The notes below the pieces were generated by a model. It made no database searches. It saw only the letters and a program-made list of their open reading frames with translations, and was not told the origin of the DNA. Shown piece by piece: positions 1-8,413 of a DNA stretch of 41,769 bases; position 1 is the first letter of the stretch, and each line of letters begins with the position of its first letter. The DNA is from JBNKEI01 sp050288705. Its GTDB lineage: Bacteria > Myxococcota > Myxococcia > Myxococcales > UBA5297. The stretch lies in the NCBI GenBank assembly GCA_050288705.1, contig JBNKEI010000157.1, positions 1 through 41,769 on the forward strand. Reading direction: 5' to 3'. A program made the position numbers and the translations under genes.

Positions 1-8
1 AAGCTCGC

Positions 9-73
9 CGTCGCTCTACTCGGGGCTCTCGCCCCAAACCCCATTTGCCGGCGGGTTTTTCAATTTGCTACTA
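9..73 (-). repeat. Dispersed intergenic hairpin repeat, copy 1
   Basis: This segment lies just downstream of the M3 peptidase gene. It shares a block with positions 9104-9143: read on the minus strand, GGCAAATGGG, then GGGGCGAGA, then CGAGTAGAGCGACG. It also shares AGTAGCAA..TTG, CCCGC.GGC and the hairpin with positions 12086-12137. The core is a perfect 5-bp stem, GGGGC (22-26) and GCCCC (31-35), around a four-base loop that reads GAGA on the minus strand. In the third copy the stem is GGAGC/GCTCC, a compensatory change. Similarity was judged by eye; the function is unknown. Confidence 0.6.
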
Positions 74-93
74 TAGATTCTATTTTGCATGCT

Positions 94-2271
94 CTATTTA
101 CTTTCCAGACCCAGCTTGCGAAAAAATGCTTGGTCGCTAGGAGAACGTCCTAGAAATTGTTTTAGAAGCGCGTTGGCTTCTATGCTACCACCTTTAGCAA
201 GAATGGTTTGGCGGTAACGGTGACCCAGTTCTGAATTTAATATTCCATCTTTTTGAAAAAGCGCAAAAATATCGTCGGCCAATACTTCGGCCCAAACATA
301 TCCGTAATAACTGGCACCATAGCCTTCCATTAGGTGACCGAAATTAGCCGCCAGACAGCTTTCCGGAACCGCTGGCAAGTCCATGATGTCGGAAAATAAC
401 TGATGCTCAATCAATTTAGCATTTGGCTGAGGTTCGGTATGTATTTTTTGGTCAAAACTAGCGAGAAACACTTGCTTAGTGTAGCGGACCCCAACATCAA
501 AGGTGCGCGCTTCCAGAATCTTATTAATAACATCGTTAGGTAGTTTTTTATGAGGATCTAAGTAGTGTCCAGATATTGCCTGCAGTACTTCTTGCTCATA
601 GGCCCAATTTTCCATAATTTGAGAAGGAATTTCCACGAAATCACTAGCTACGTTGGAACCTGACAGAGTGCTATACCGTGCAGTAGTAAGGGTCTTATGT
701 AAAATATGGCCAAACTCGTGAAAAAGTTCCCGGACGTTTTCATGACTAAGTAAGGCTGGGCGGTCTCCTGAAGGCGGGTCAAAATTTGTCAGCAATAGAG
801 AAATTGGCGCTTGATAAATGCCCTCAACTTCTCTTGCTAAACCTATGGTAGCGCATCCGGCATTTGCGTATTTGCCCTCGCGAGGATAAAGGTCCATATA
901 AAAAGCTCCCCAGTGATTCTTGGTGTTTTGGTCGCGAATTTCGTACAATTTAACTTCTTGCGACCACACCTTGGGGTTAGGGATCTCGACCACCTCAAAA
1001 CCAAATAAATCTCCAAACGTTTTGAACATTGCTGCAATTACTGTAGGGGCAGGAAAGTATTCATTAATCTTTTCGCTGGATAAAGTAAAACTCCGTTTTT
1101 TAATCTCATTTAGATAGTACAAAACGTCCCAAGGATAAAGTTTGCATTGGGCGTTGCCGGTCTGTTTTCTTTTAAGAGCAAGCATTTCCGCGAAATTTTG
1201 GTCTCTTTTGGGTCGGAGTTTCTCCTGAAGCAAAAAAAGGAATTTGGTTACGGTTTGGGAGGATCCCGCCATCAACTCCTTGGTGACAAAATCCGCATGG
1301 TGAGCGTAGCCTAGTAGCTTAGCTTCTTCATCGCGCAATTTAATTACTTCGGTTAATATGGGAATGTTTTTTGAACTTTCTCGACATTGAAACGCAATAT
1401 AAAGTTGCCGGCGCAGGTCTTCATTTTTTGCATATTCCATTACTAAAAAAAAGTCTTGAGGTTGTACGGTAATTACATACTTTTCCGAAGGAGACTTTTT
1501 CATTCGTTGCATAAACGAAGCGGGAACTCCTTGTAGGTCGGAAGGATTCACCTCGATGCTATCTTTATTGTTTTTTATGTTTTGAATGAATTGCGCAGAA
1601 AGCTCGTTCAATTGCTGACGAATAGCGACCAGTCGCTCTCGGTCAGAGTCGGATAGCTCCAAACCATTGCGCCGAAATTCGCGCATGGTTAGCTCTAGCA
1701 GGCGTTTTTGGGGAGAATCCAACACCTCCTTTTTTCCAGCATTGGTTTGCCATCCTAGAATGGCCCGGTACAGATCGCCTCGAGAGGAAACCTCCACCAG
1801 GTATGTTTGTGAGACTTTTGCGGCTACTGCTGCTGCCTGGCGAATTTTCTTATCAGGGTGAATATCCGCTAACACCAAAATTCGTTGCATGGTGTCAATG
1901 TAATCGCCAATTGCTTGCTCCATGGCTTCCACCGTGTTTATGAAGGTGCGCGTGGGGTTGGGCTGAGAAACTATGGCGGCCAGAGCGCGATCGCAGGTAG
2001 CTTGGGCAGAGTGGGTTAATTCGCTAATTTGCGAAGGCGTAGGAAACGCTAGAAGCTTAGCAGGAACTCTCAGGGGTGATGCCCCCAGTTTTGTCGATTG
2101 ACCTTGAATCGAACTAGTATCCTCTCTTGCCAAGCCCTTGTCCGGTGGTGAGCCCGGTAGGCGAATACAAGATAGGCAGACCATCAGCAATGCGACGACC
2201 CCAAGGGTCAGTTTTTGCTGACGGTGTATTTGGTACCTGTACCTGTTGGTGGATAGACGAGATGAGAACAT
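94..2271 (-). CDS. M3-family zinc oligopeptidase (thimet oligopeptidase/Dcp-like), putative exported lipoprotein
   Basis: This 725-residue protein is a metallopeptidase of family M3, which cleaves short peptides. The active site is visible as HEFGH at residues 518-522 (His518, Glu519, His522). The third zinc ligand is Glu547 in the motif E-x-P-S-Q, at the same 29-residue spacing as in thimet oligopeptidase. The C-terminal substrate-loop region rich in Tyr and Gly (MEGYGASYYGYVWAE) is also present. Unusually for M3 enzymes, which are mostly cytosolic, the first ~35 residues look like a signal peptide: basic residues, then a hydrophobic stretch ending LMVCLSC. That ending could be a non-canonical lipobox with Cys at -3. 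The product may therefore act in the periplasm. The gene is transcribed alone on the minus strand. Its first codons and upstream DNA are duplicated at 5339-5495. Confidence 0.9.
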   Translation of the reverse strand: MFSSRLSTNRYRYQIHRQQKLTLGVVALLMVCLSCIRLPGSPPDKGLAREDTSSIQGQSTKLGASPLRVPAKLLAFPTPSQISELTHSAQATCDRALAAIVSQPNPTRTFINTVEAMEQAIGDYIDTMQRILVLADIHPDKKIRQAAAVAAKVSQTYLVEVSSRGDLYRAILGWQTNAGKKEVLDSPQKRLLELTMREFRRNGLELSDSDRERLVAIRQQLNELSAQFIQNIKNNKDSIEVNPSDLQGVPASFMQRMKKSPSEKYVITVQPQDFFLVMEYAKNEDLRRQLYIAFQCRESSKNIPILTEVIKLRDEEAKLLGYAHHADFVTKELMAGSSQTVTKFLFLLQEKLRPKRDQNFAEMLALKRKQTGNAQCKLYPWDVLYYLNEIKKRSFTLSSEKINEYFPAPTVIAAMFKTFGDLFGFEVVEIPNPKVWSQEVKLYEIRDQNTKNHWGAFYMDLYPREGKYANAGCATIGLAREVEGIYQAPISLLLTNFDPPSGDRPALLSHENVRELFHEFGHILHKTLTTARYSTLSGSNVASDFVEIPSQIMENWAYEQEVLQAISGHYLDPHKKLPNDVINKILEARTFDVGVRYTKQVFLASFDQKIHTEPQPNAKLIEHQLFSDIMDLPAVPESCLAANFGHLMEGYGASYYGYVWAEVLADDIFALFQKDGILNSELGHRYRQTILAKGGSIEANALLKQFLGRSPSDQAFFRKLGLESK

Positions 2272-2335
2272 GCTAGAAGCTCCAAACCCATTGCATGGTT
2301 TGTCTTCAAAACCGGAGCAAAAGGCAAGAGCTTTC
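2181..2335. repeat. Direct repeat, copy A (5' end and upstream region of the M3 peptidase)
   Basis: This block spans the first codons of the peptidase and about 60 bases upstream. It matches 5339-5495 in the same orientation. Shared words include TTTGCTGACGGTGT, GTGGATAGACGA, GAGAACATGCTAGAAGC, TTTGTCTTCAAAA and GCAAGAGCTTTCCTT, with small gaps between them. The two copies bracket about 3 kb of accessory genes. The alignment was done by eye. Confidence 0.75.
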
Positions 2336-2448
2336 CTTGTCTGTTGCTGTTGTGCTGGGCGAATATTGGTATCTTAGATAAGTCAGGCGACTTGGCATTA
2401 GTTTGAGACTATTTACTTAACTAGGAGTAAACTTTAATGTAATACAAT

Positions 2449-2979
2449 ATGTTTTTCAAGATTGCGAGCTATTTTCCAGTCTTTCTAGTCATGTTGTGCT
2501 TAGCTTGTTCTGGAAGTAGTTCCCCTGCCGACGAGCCGAAGAATTACGATCCTTGCGAGCTGATTTCGCTGTCCGAGGCTGAAGCCGCGCTTGGCGTCTC
2601 TCTGGAGAAAACCCGGCATGATACTAAACCAATAAACGCTGTTGGGCAGAAGATTTGTTACTATGAACATGTTTCCGACATGAAATTTGTTCAGATTTCC
2701 ATCAATGAACAAGCTAGTATGACTAACGGTATGGCGGTGGAGAAGTTATACGCCTCGTGCAAGAGCGGCTTGGACAATCCACTAGAAATTTCCAGTGTAG
2801 GCGATGAAGCTTTTTACGGAGGCTCAGGGCTAACTTTGGGAGCTGGCCTTACCACGCTAGTCAAATCTAAAGGAATTATGATGACCGTTACAGTAGGTCT
2901 CGGCACAGAAAATAATGACCAGGCTGCGCATATATCTATTGAGAAAACTCTTGCAATGCAGGCAATAGCCAAGTTGTAG
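2449..2979 (+). CDS. Small putative lipoprotein, DUF3558-like
   Basis: This 176-residue protein is predicted to be exported. A hydrophobic signal of about 20 residues ends in LCLAC followed by Ser/Gly residues, which fits lipidation at Cys20 although Cys at -3 is atypical. The mature part starts DPCELISLSEAEAALG and has a second conserved-looking segment ICYYE. This arrangement recalls DUF3558-type lipoproteins (Pro-Cys, LL/IS.xEAxxALG, then a Cys-Tyr pair). The family assignment is tentative, and the function of that family is not established. A ribosome-binding site, CTAGGAG, lies about 20 bases upstream, further than usual; no better in-frame start was seen. The gene is the first of the accessory island between the duplicated peptidase 5' sequences. 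Confidence 0.7.
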   Translation: MFFKIASYFPVFLVMLCLACSGSSSPADEPKNYDPCELISLSEAEAALGVSLEKTRHDTKPINAVGQKICYYEHVSDMKFVQISINEQASMTNGMAVEKLYASCKSGLDNPLEISSVGDEAFYGGSGLTLGAGLTTLVKSKGIMMTVTVGLGTENNDQAAHISIEKTLAMQAIAKL

Positions 2980-3001
2980 CTTTAGCTGCCTACATACTGA
3001 A

Positions 3002-4063
3002 CTAAGAACAATTTTTTTGTTGCTTGTGCGGAAGGCAAATTACTTTTTCCGAGTTCTGGAATATTTTGCCAATCACGTCTTCAAATATCGAACTGAGAAG
3101 TTTTACTCCGAAATAGCCAGAGACAACAAAGATGACTGCGAATACGAATACAAGGGCCTCTGGGTTTTCTACTACGATTTGAATGGGAGGGTTAGACTCG
3201 GCGGCATTCGTCATTCCAAGGACGATCTTGAACAGCAACCCTGACTTTTCCAGCAGATAAATGAACATTGCTGCAAAGGCTCCGATAATGGGTTTAACCA
3301 CCAAATAATATAGAAAGTACCTTCTAGTAGCTCCGACGACAGTAATGGTTACATCCCTTTCACTTATATTCGAAACCATGGCTCCGGCTATTCCTGCTAA
3401 GATTACTAGAAATGACCCCGGAGTTTTCGTTACCTGATTAGGAATTCCTGTTTTCAGAAACAATATTATTGCTGGAATAACTGCGCTCGCGAGGATGACA
3501 GCGCTCAAGACCTGGACCAACACGTTCATGTTGAGCTGCCAAAATCCGTAATCTGTCTGGTTGTTAATCATATGCAATGCGTTACGAAGAATCTCTTGAT
3601 CTGTTCCTTGAGTGTTTTCTGGCCTGTTTTTATCACTCACCTGATTCTCAAGTCTTTCAATCAGGTTTGTCAAAAGGCCCTTGTCTCCTACCCATGCCCA
3701 ACACAACTCGGGTTTATCCTGAAACCTGTTTTTGAAATCTTCCCTGATCCCTACAGCTTGAGGGAGTAGCTGCTCAGGCGGAGTAACGAGTAAGAGAAGC
3801 TCATCTACATCATGTATTGTTCCCCAGAAAGCATAAGATCGCTTGATCCATCTATCAAGACATGCATGTGCTTCGGCTATTCTTTTCTTGCACTTGTCGA
3901 AAATACATTCTTGCATTGGCGTCAAGGGTGCGAGGCAATTCTCAAGCAGCGCTAGGCGAGAGCGAGTTTGGTCGAGCTTGACTTGCAACATTTGTTTTTC
4001 GCCCCGTATTGGTATACGAGCCGGTTGTTCTTTTTTTGCTTCGGCGGGTGAATTCTTAGCCAT
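3002..4063 (-). CDS. Uncharacterised four-helix membrane protein with large cytoplasmic-type N-terminal region
   Basis: This 353-residue protein belongs to no family I recognise. Residues 1-180 are soluble, charged and largely helical, with several Cys and a Trp-rich patch (CWAWVGDKG at 121-129). Four hydrophobic helices follow at about 182-203, 216-233, 249-271 and 302-322, then a short Cys-containing tail. The start is supported by AAGGGGA about 5 bases upstream of the ATG on the minus strand. The gene converges on the 2449-2979 lipoprotein and diverges from the deaminase-like pseudogene. RADAR defence loci sometimes carry an accessory membrane protein, so this could be part of the same lost system. 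That link is only inference from proximity. Confidence 0.7.
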   Translation of the reverse strand: MAKNSPAEAKKEQPARIPIRGEKQMLQVKLDQTRSRLALLENCLAPLTPMQECIFDKCKKRIAEAHACLDRWIKRSYAFWGTIHDVDELLLLVTPPEQLLPQAVGIREDFKNRFQDKPELCWAWVGDKGLLTNLIERLENQVSDKNRPENTQGTDQEILRNALHMINNQTDYGFWQLNMNVLVQVLSAVILASAVIPAIILFLKTGIPNQVTKTPGSFLVILAGIAGAMVSNISERDVTITVVGATRRYFLYYLVVKPIIGAFAAMFIYLLEKSGLLFKIVLGMTNAAESNPPIQIVVENPEALVFVFAVIFVVSGYFGVKLLSSIFEDVIGKIFQNSEKVICLPHKQQKNCS

Positions 4064-4287
4064 TGATTCCCCTTATTTATTTCATTAAGGCATCTGAATT
4101 GGCGCTTATGCTTAGGGTTATAGCTATACATTAGCTTTGCGGATGAGAAGGATCGGTTCCAACCTGGGCTTCGAACCAGTCCAAGCTGTGGCTACCTTTT
4201 TTCTAGGTTAAGATCGCACCTGTGGGGGGTATATCAAACGTGACAAGTAATTAAATATCGCAATCGACTCAAGTCATCTGGCTTGAC

Positions 4288-5340
4288 ATGCTTGATCTAG
4301 AATGTCTCCCTTCGGAGTCTAATCTTTTGGCGAATTTATTAGTTCGCATTCGCACAGCGCTTGACAATCAATATTTCAGCTCGGAAAAAAAAATTAAAGC
4401 GCCAACGTATCATAGAAGAAAGCACTGAAGGGGCGTGGGAGGCGATTAACTTTTTTTGGGAAAGTGGTTTTCCCTCGGCTTGCGGGGTAGGAACCCATGC
4501 TGAGCCCTTTCCTACGAATAAAATCCGCCTAGCTGGCCGCTTCGGTGAATACTATATTAAACAGCGTAAAATTGCTAAAGCAATTGTTCGCTTACTTTGG
4601 GCAGTTCCAGAATCATTATGGTTGCTGCGCGGACTAGATGTCGCTTCGGATGAACTGAGTATTCCAAATTGGGTAATGGTTCCCATTTTTCGGTATGTCG
4701 AGCGGCAATCGGCAGTGGTCTCTGCGTTACATCGAGGGAAAGCAGGACCGCCTTTAAAGTTGACTGCCCATATAGGAGAGGATTTTCGGCATATTATGGA
4801 AGGGCTCCGGCGCATTTATGAATGCGTTTAATATATCCATGTTCTTCCTGGTAGCAGGCTGTCACGGGACTGCATTAGGGCTAGAGCCTCGGCTTTCAGG
4901 ACAGCAAGAATCGTGAAGGAAATTCGCGACTTAGCTTTTAAAATATTTCAAAAAAAATACGAGCCCCACGTACTTGCCGAAGTTCACCACGTGCTTCATT
5001 CCATGTGGTCATATCCAACATCAATTTATAGTAAGGAGTTTGATTTGGATTTAAACACTTTCGGAGATGTACATCAGCTACATTCAGTACCTGCTTGATA
5101 CGCGAATATTCTCTGCTTTATGAAGCAGCGTTGAATGCTGGATTTCAGGAACAATCTGTAGCGAAATGGCTGCGAAATGTTCAACGTACAGGCATGGAAG
5201 CGGTTCACGGAGCGATGGAAACCACGAAGGATATGGCGGAGAATCTCAGGAAACTACTCGAAGCTACTTGCGGCGCCCAGTCTAATGAGGGTAAAAAGTT
5301 AGAGTATTACATAGCCGCACTGGAGAAGCAGGCCATATGA
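4288..5340 (+). pseudogene. Frameshifted adenosine-deaminase-like gene, possible RADAR RdrB remnant
   Basis: Four consecutive fragments in different frames read as one broken protein. The fragment from 4288 (MLDLECLPSESNLLANLL...) runs into a nine-A tract at 4385-4393, where a frameshift would join it to the 4361-4831 frame. That frame contains LLRGLDVASDEL, then NWVMVPIFRYVER, then KLTAHIGEDFRHIMEGLRRI. These match the deaminase order 'D.AG.E' and 'H.GED..H...GLR.I'. After the stop near 4830 another frame reads CHGTALGLEPRL, resembling the 'GDR.GHGTALG' deaminase motif with bases missing. The 4913-5098 and 5095-5340 frames supply a helical C-terminus. The combination of HxGEDF and GLRRI is what suggested RADAR RdrB rather than a metabolic deaminase, but I cannot confirm this. 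No RdrA-type partner is in the window. Confidence 0.6.
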
Positions 5341-5495
5341 CCAGCAATGCCCTGGCCTAATGGGTCATTATTTGCTGACGGTGTGGTTAGTGCCTGTTAG
5401 TGGATAGACGATGCGAGAACATGCTAGAAGCGTTAAACCAATCCCAAGGTTGATTTGTCTTCAAAATCGTGGGAAAAAGCAAGAGCTTTCCTTCA
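5339..5495 (-). pseudogene. Decayed copy of the M3 peptidase 5' end (direct repeat copy B)
   Basis: This block is homologous to 2181-2335. On the minus strand the ATG at 5422-5420 opens MFSHRLSTNRH and then stops, whereas the intact peptidase begins MFSSRLSTNRYRYQ. A six-base gap and point changes destroyed the frame after 11 codons, and homology fades near 5339, so only the start region survives. The sequence upstream of the ATG (GCAAGAGCTTTCCTT and TTTGTCTTCAAAA) is also conserved, so the promoter or leader was copied as well. It sits immediately upstream of lepA. Confidence 0.7.
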
Positions 5496-5591
5496 GAAGG
5501 AGTGAATATCTAGCACCGCACTATTGTTTTTCCTCGCGTCAATCCCTGTCGATGTGCTAGCAAGGCGGGTCCCCTTGGGAGACCGAATACC

Positions 5592-7397
5592 ATGTCATCC
5601 GCGAATTGCCACATTCGTAACTTTTCTATCATTGCCCACATCGATCACGGCAAGTCCACTCTTGCTGATCGGTTGCTGGAAGCGACCTCGACCATTACTT
5701 CTCGCGAAAAACAGGACCAGTTTCTTGACAACATGGAACTGGAGCGAGAACGGGGAATCACTATTAAGGCCCAAACTGTACGCATGGGGTGGCGTGCACG
5801 CGATGGTGTTCAGTATGTGATTAACCTGATTGACACCCCTGGCCACGTGGACTTTGCTTACGAAGTATCCCGCTCCTTGGCTGCTTGTGAAGGAGCTCTC
5901 TTAGTGGTCGATGCTACCCAAGGCGTAGAAGCGCAAACATTGGCCAATGTTTTTTTGGCGCTTGACCATAATCTTGAAATCATTCCAGTTATTAACAAGA
6001 TAGATTTGCCATCCGCCGATGTAGAAGGGGTTAAGGAACAAATAGAGCAAGTAATTGGTCTGGATGCTAGTCAGGCCATTCTTGCATCTGCCAAAGAAGG
6101 TAAGGGCATTGAAGAGATTCTGCAGGCCATTGTGCAATGCGTTCCGGCGCCCAAGGGCGATATCAATGCTCCTCTTAAAGCTTTGGTGTTTGATAGTTGG
6201 TACGATAGCTATCGCGGGGTAGTGATGTTAGTGCGGGTGATGGAAGGCTCGCTGCGGCTAAAGCAAAAAATAATGCTTTGGTCTAACCGCCACGAATACG
6301 AGGTGCAAGAATTGGCGGTTAACGCTCCCAAGGCCAAGCCAGTATCCGAGCTTATTGCTGGAGAGGTTGGTTTACTGGTAGCTAACGTTAAGGTTCTTGC
6401 TGATGCTAAAGTTGGAGACACTATAACTGATTTAAAGAATCCAACCGCAAAGCCCTTCCCGGGTTTTCAAGAAATGAAACCCATGGTTTTTTCCGGTATC
6501 TATCCGGTTGATTCCGCCGATTATGAAAACTTGCGGGACGCTCTGGAAAAGTTGCGACTAAACGATTCTTCGTTTACTACCGAGCCAGAAACTTCGCAGG
6601 CCTTGGGATTTGGATTTCGTTGTGGTTATCTTGGCCTTTTGCACATGGAGATTATTCAAGAACGATTGGAAAGGGAATATAATCTCGATTTAATTACTAC
6701 CGCGCCTTCAGTTGTATATAAAGTGACCATTGATTCGGGAGAAGTGCTGTCAATTGATAATCCGGCTAAACTGCCGCCTATTCAAAATATTGATATTTGG
6801 GAAGAGCCAATATTTACCTGCCATATTCATGTGCCTGAAGAGTATTTAGGTAATGTTATTAAACTTTGCCAAGACCGGCGTGGGTTGCAAAAAGATATTA
6901 GGTATTTTGGCGTAAAGCGCATTCAGGTAACCTATGAAATGCCTCTTGCGGAAGTAGTGTTTGACTTTTTTGATAAGTTAAAAAGTGTTACCCGAGGATA
7001 TGCTTCATTAGACTATGAATTAAAAGGATTTCAAGCTGCTGATTTGGTTAAACTAGACATTTTGATTAACGGGGAACCAGTTGATGCCTTGACAGTAATT
7101 GTACATCGCGATCGCGCATACGATCGAGGTCGGGACGTCTGTTCAAAGCTTAAAGACGTTATTCCTCGTCAAATGTACGAAATTGCTATCCAAGCTGCTA
7201 TTGGTTCAAAAGTTATTGCCCGTACCACTGTAAAAGCGTTTCGAAAAAATGTGATTGCTAAGTGTTATGGTGGCGACATTAGCCGTAAACGAAAGCTTTT
7301 GGAGAAACAAAAAGAGGGAAAGAAGCGTATGAAACAGGTGGGGTCGGTGGAAATTCCTCAGGAAGCATTTCTCGCAGTCTTGAAAGTGGATTCCTAA
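5592..7397 (+). CDS. lepA: Elongation factor 4 (LepA), ribosome back-translocating GTPase
   Basis: The 601-residue length is typical of LepA. The GTPase motifs are complete: AHIDHGKSTL (G1), an RGITIKA switch segment (G2), DTPGHVDF (G3), NKIDLP (G4) and a SAKEGKG G5. Domain II and the EF-G-like domains follow, with LGFGFRCGYLGLLHMEI. The LepA-specific C-terminus ends with GGDISRKRKLLEKQKEGKKR, a basic segment characteristic of this factor. It acts on ribosomes in the cytoplasm and at the membrane under stress. The start codon is preceded by GGGAG at a distance of 10 bases. The stop codon overlaps the lepB start by one base (TAATG), so the two genes are translationally linked, the classical lepA-lepB arrangement. 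Confidence 0.98.
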   Translation: MSSANCHIRNFSIIAHIDHGKSTLADRLLEATSTITSREKQDQFLDNMELERERGITIKAQTVRMGWRARDGVQYVINLIDTPGHVDFAYEVSRSLAACEGALLVVDATQGVEAQTLANVFLALDHNLEIIPVINKIDLPSADVEGVKEQIEQVIGLDASQAILASAKEGKGIEEILQAIVQCVPAPKGDINAPLKALVFDSWYDSYRGVVMLVRVMEGSLRLKQKIMLWSNRHEYEVQELAVNAPKAKPVSELIAGEVGLLVANVKVLADAKVGDTITDLKNPTAKPFPGFQEMKPMVFSGIYPVDSADYENLRDALEKLRLNDSSFTTEPETSQALGFGFRCGYLGLLHMEIIQERLEREYNLDLITTAPSVVYKVTIDSGEVLSIDNPAKLPPIQNIDIWEEPIFTCHIHVPEEYLGNVIKLCQDRRGLQKDIRYFGVKRIQVTYEMPLAEVVFDFFDKLKSVTRGYASLDYELKGFQAADLVKLDILINGEPVDALTVIVHRDRAYDRGRDVCSKLKDVIPRQMYEIAIQAAIGSKVIARTTVKAFRKNVIAKCYGGDISRKRKLLEKQKEGKKRMKQVGSVEIPQEAFLAVLKVDS

Positions 7398-8413
7398 TGG
7401 CAGAAACAAAAACAACGGAGACAAAAGAACAAAAGCGTGAGCGTACCCGGCGGCTTAAACGGTTACGTGTTGAAGCTAAGGAAAACTTGCGAGAAGTTAA
7501 GATTCTAACCAAGCGTCAAAGAAAACGTTTAGAGCCAGAAAAGCTTAAGTTGCTGGAAGAGGCGGCTGATGAGCTTAGGGCAAATTTGAAGACCGACGAT
7601 GTCGATTCTCTTTTCTCTGCTCTAAAGAAACTTGATTTGCTGGTTGGAACGCATTTAGGGTTTGCTCGAAGAAATCCTCATTTAGAGTATATAATTTCGA
7701 TTGCTAAAGCGTTGGCAATAGCGCTGCTATTGCGCATATTTGTAGTGGAAGCTTTCCGTATTCCTACTGGATCCATGATTCCATCTTTGTGGATTGGAGA
7801 CCAGATTTTTGTAAGCAAGCTTAGTTATGGATTACGAATACCAATAATAAATCGAGAAGTATTGCACTGGGGAGGATATCGGCGTGGGGAAGTAATAGTA
7901 TTTGCCTACCCGTTGGACGACGATTTACCCATAATTGAACGTCGGGATTTCATCAAGAGGATTGTTGGTTTGCCTGGGGACACCATAGAGATTAAAGATC
8001 AGGTAGTGTATGTAAATGGTGCCCCCCAACCTCGAAAGTTGATAAATGCTAATCATATCTTCTTTGACCGTGACCAATACGGGGAATGGAAAGAACAGCA
8101 TAGCGAGCTGTGGCAAGAGACTCTTTTGGCAAACCAGAGGGAAGTAGGGGGTATTGTTCATGAAACAATGAGTATTCCCGAAAGAAGGCATGGTTACGAA
8201 GGTCCTTTTCAAGTTCCCGAGGGTCACCTTTTTATGATGGGCGATAATCGTGACAACTCCGCGGACAGCCGCGTAGGAGGGTGGTTTGTTCCCTTTGGTC
8301 ACGTGAAAGGACGGGCATTAGTAATTTGGTTTTCCTGGGGTAAGCCGGGGTCATGGTTATGGGGAGACGGAGTGGGTGTGCGCTGGGAAAGGTTCTTTCA
8401 GGGAGTTCATTAG
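7397..8413 (+). CDS. lepB: Signal peptidase I (LepB) with charged N-terminal extension
   Basis: This 338-residue enzyme is the membrane-bound Ser/Lys protease that removes signal peptides of secreted proteins. The catalytic Ser126 lies in FRIPTGSMIPS, the general base Lys187 in RRDFIKRIVGLPGD, and the conserved box GDNRDNSADSR is present near residue 283. One transmembrane helix at about 95-118 precedes the active site. The first ~90 residues form a highly charged, probably helical extension rich in Lys, Arg and Glu that is absent from short signal peptidases; its role is unknown. An insertion of about 35 residues lies between the Lys and the GDNRD box. The gene begins inside the lepA stop codon and its own stop abuts the next ATG. 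Confidence 0.97.
   Translation: MAETKTTETKEQKRERTRRLKRLRVEAKENLREVKILTKRQRKRLEPEKLKLLEEAADELRANLKTDDVDSLFSALKKLDLLVGTHLGFARRNPHLEYIISIAKALAIALLLRIFVVEAFRIPTGSMIPSLWIGDQIFVSKLSYGLRIPIINREVLHWGGYRRGEVIVFAYPLDDDLPIIERRDFIKRIVGLPGDTIEIKDQVVYVNGAPQPRKLINANHIFFDRDQYGEWKEQHSELWQETLLANQREVGGIVHETMSIPERRHGYEGPFQVPEGHLFMMGDNRDNSADSRVGGWFVPFGHVKGRALVIWFSWGKPGSWLWGDGVGVRWERFFQGVH

Noticed and set aside
4150..4200. tRNA-like T-arm (TTCGAA flanked by short stems)
   Set aside because: The stem lengths do not fit a T-arm and no acceptor, D or anticodon stem could be paired around it.
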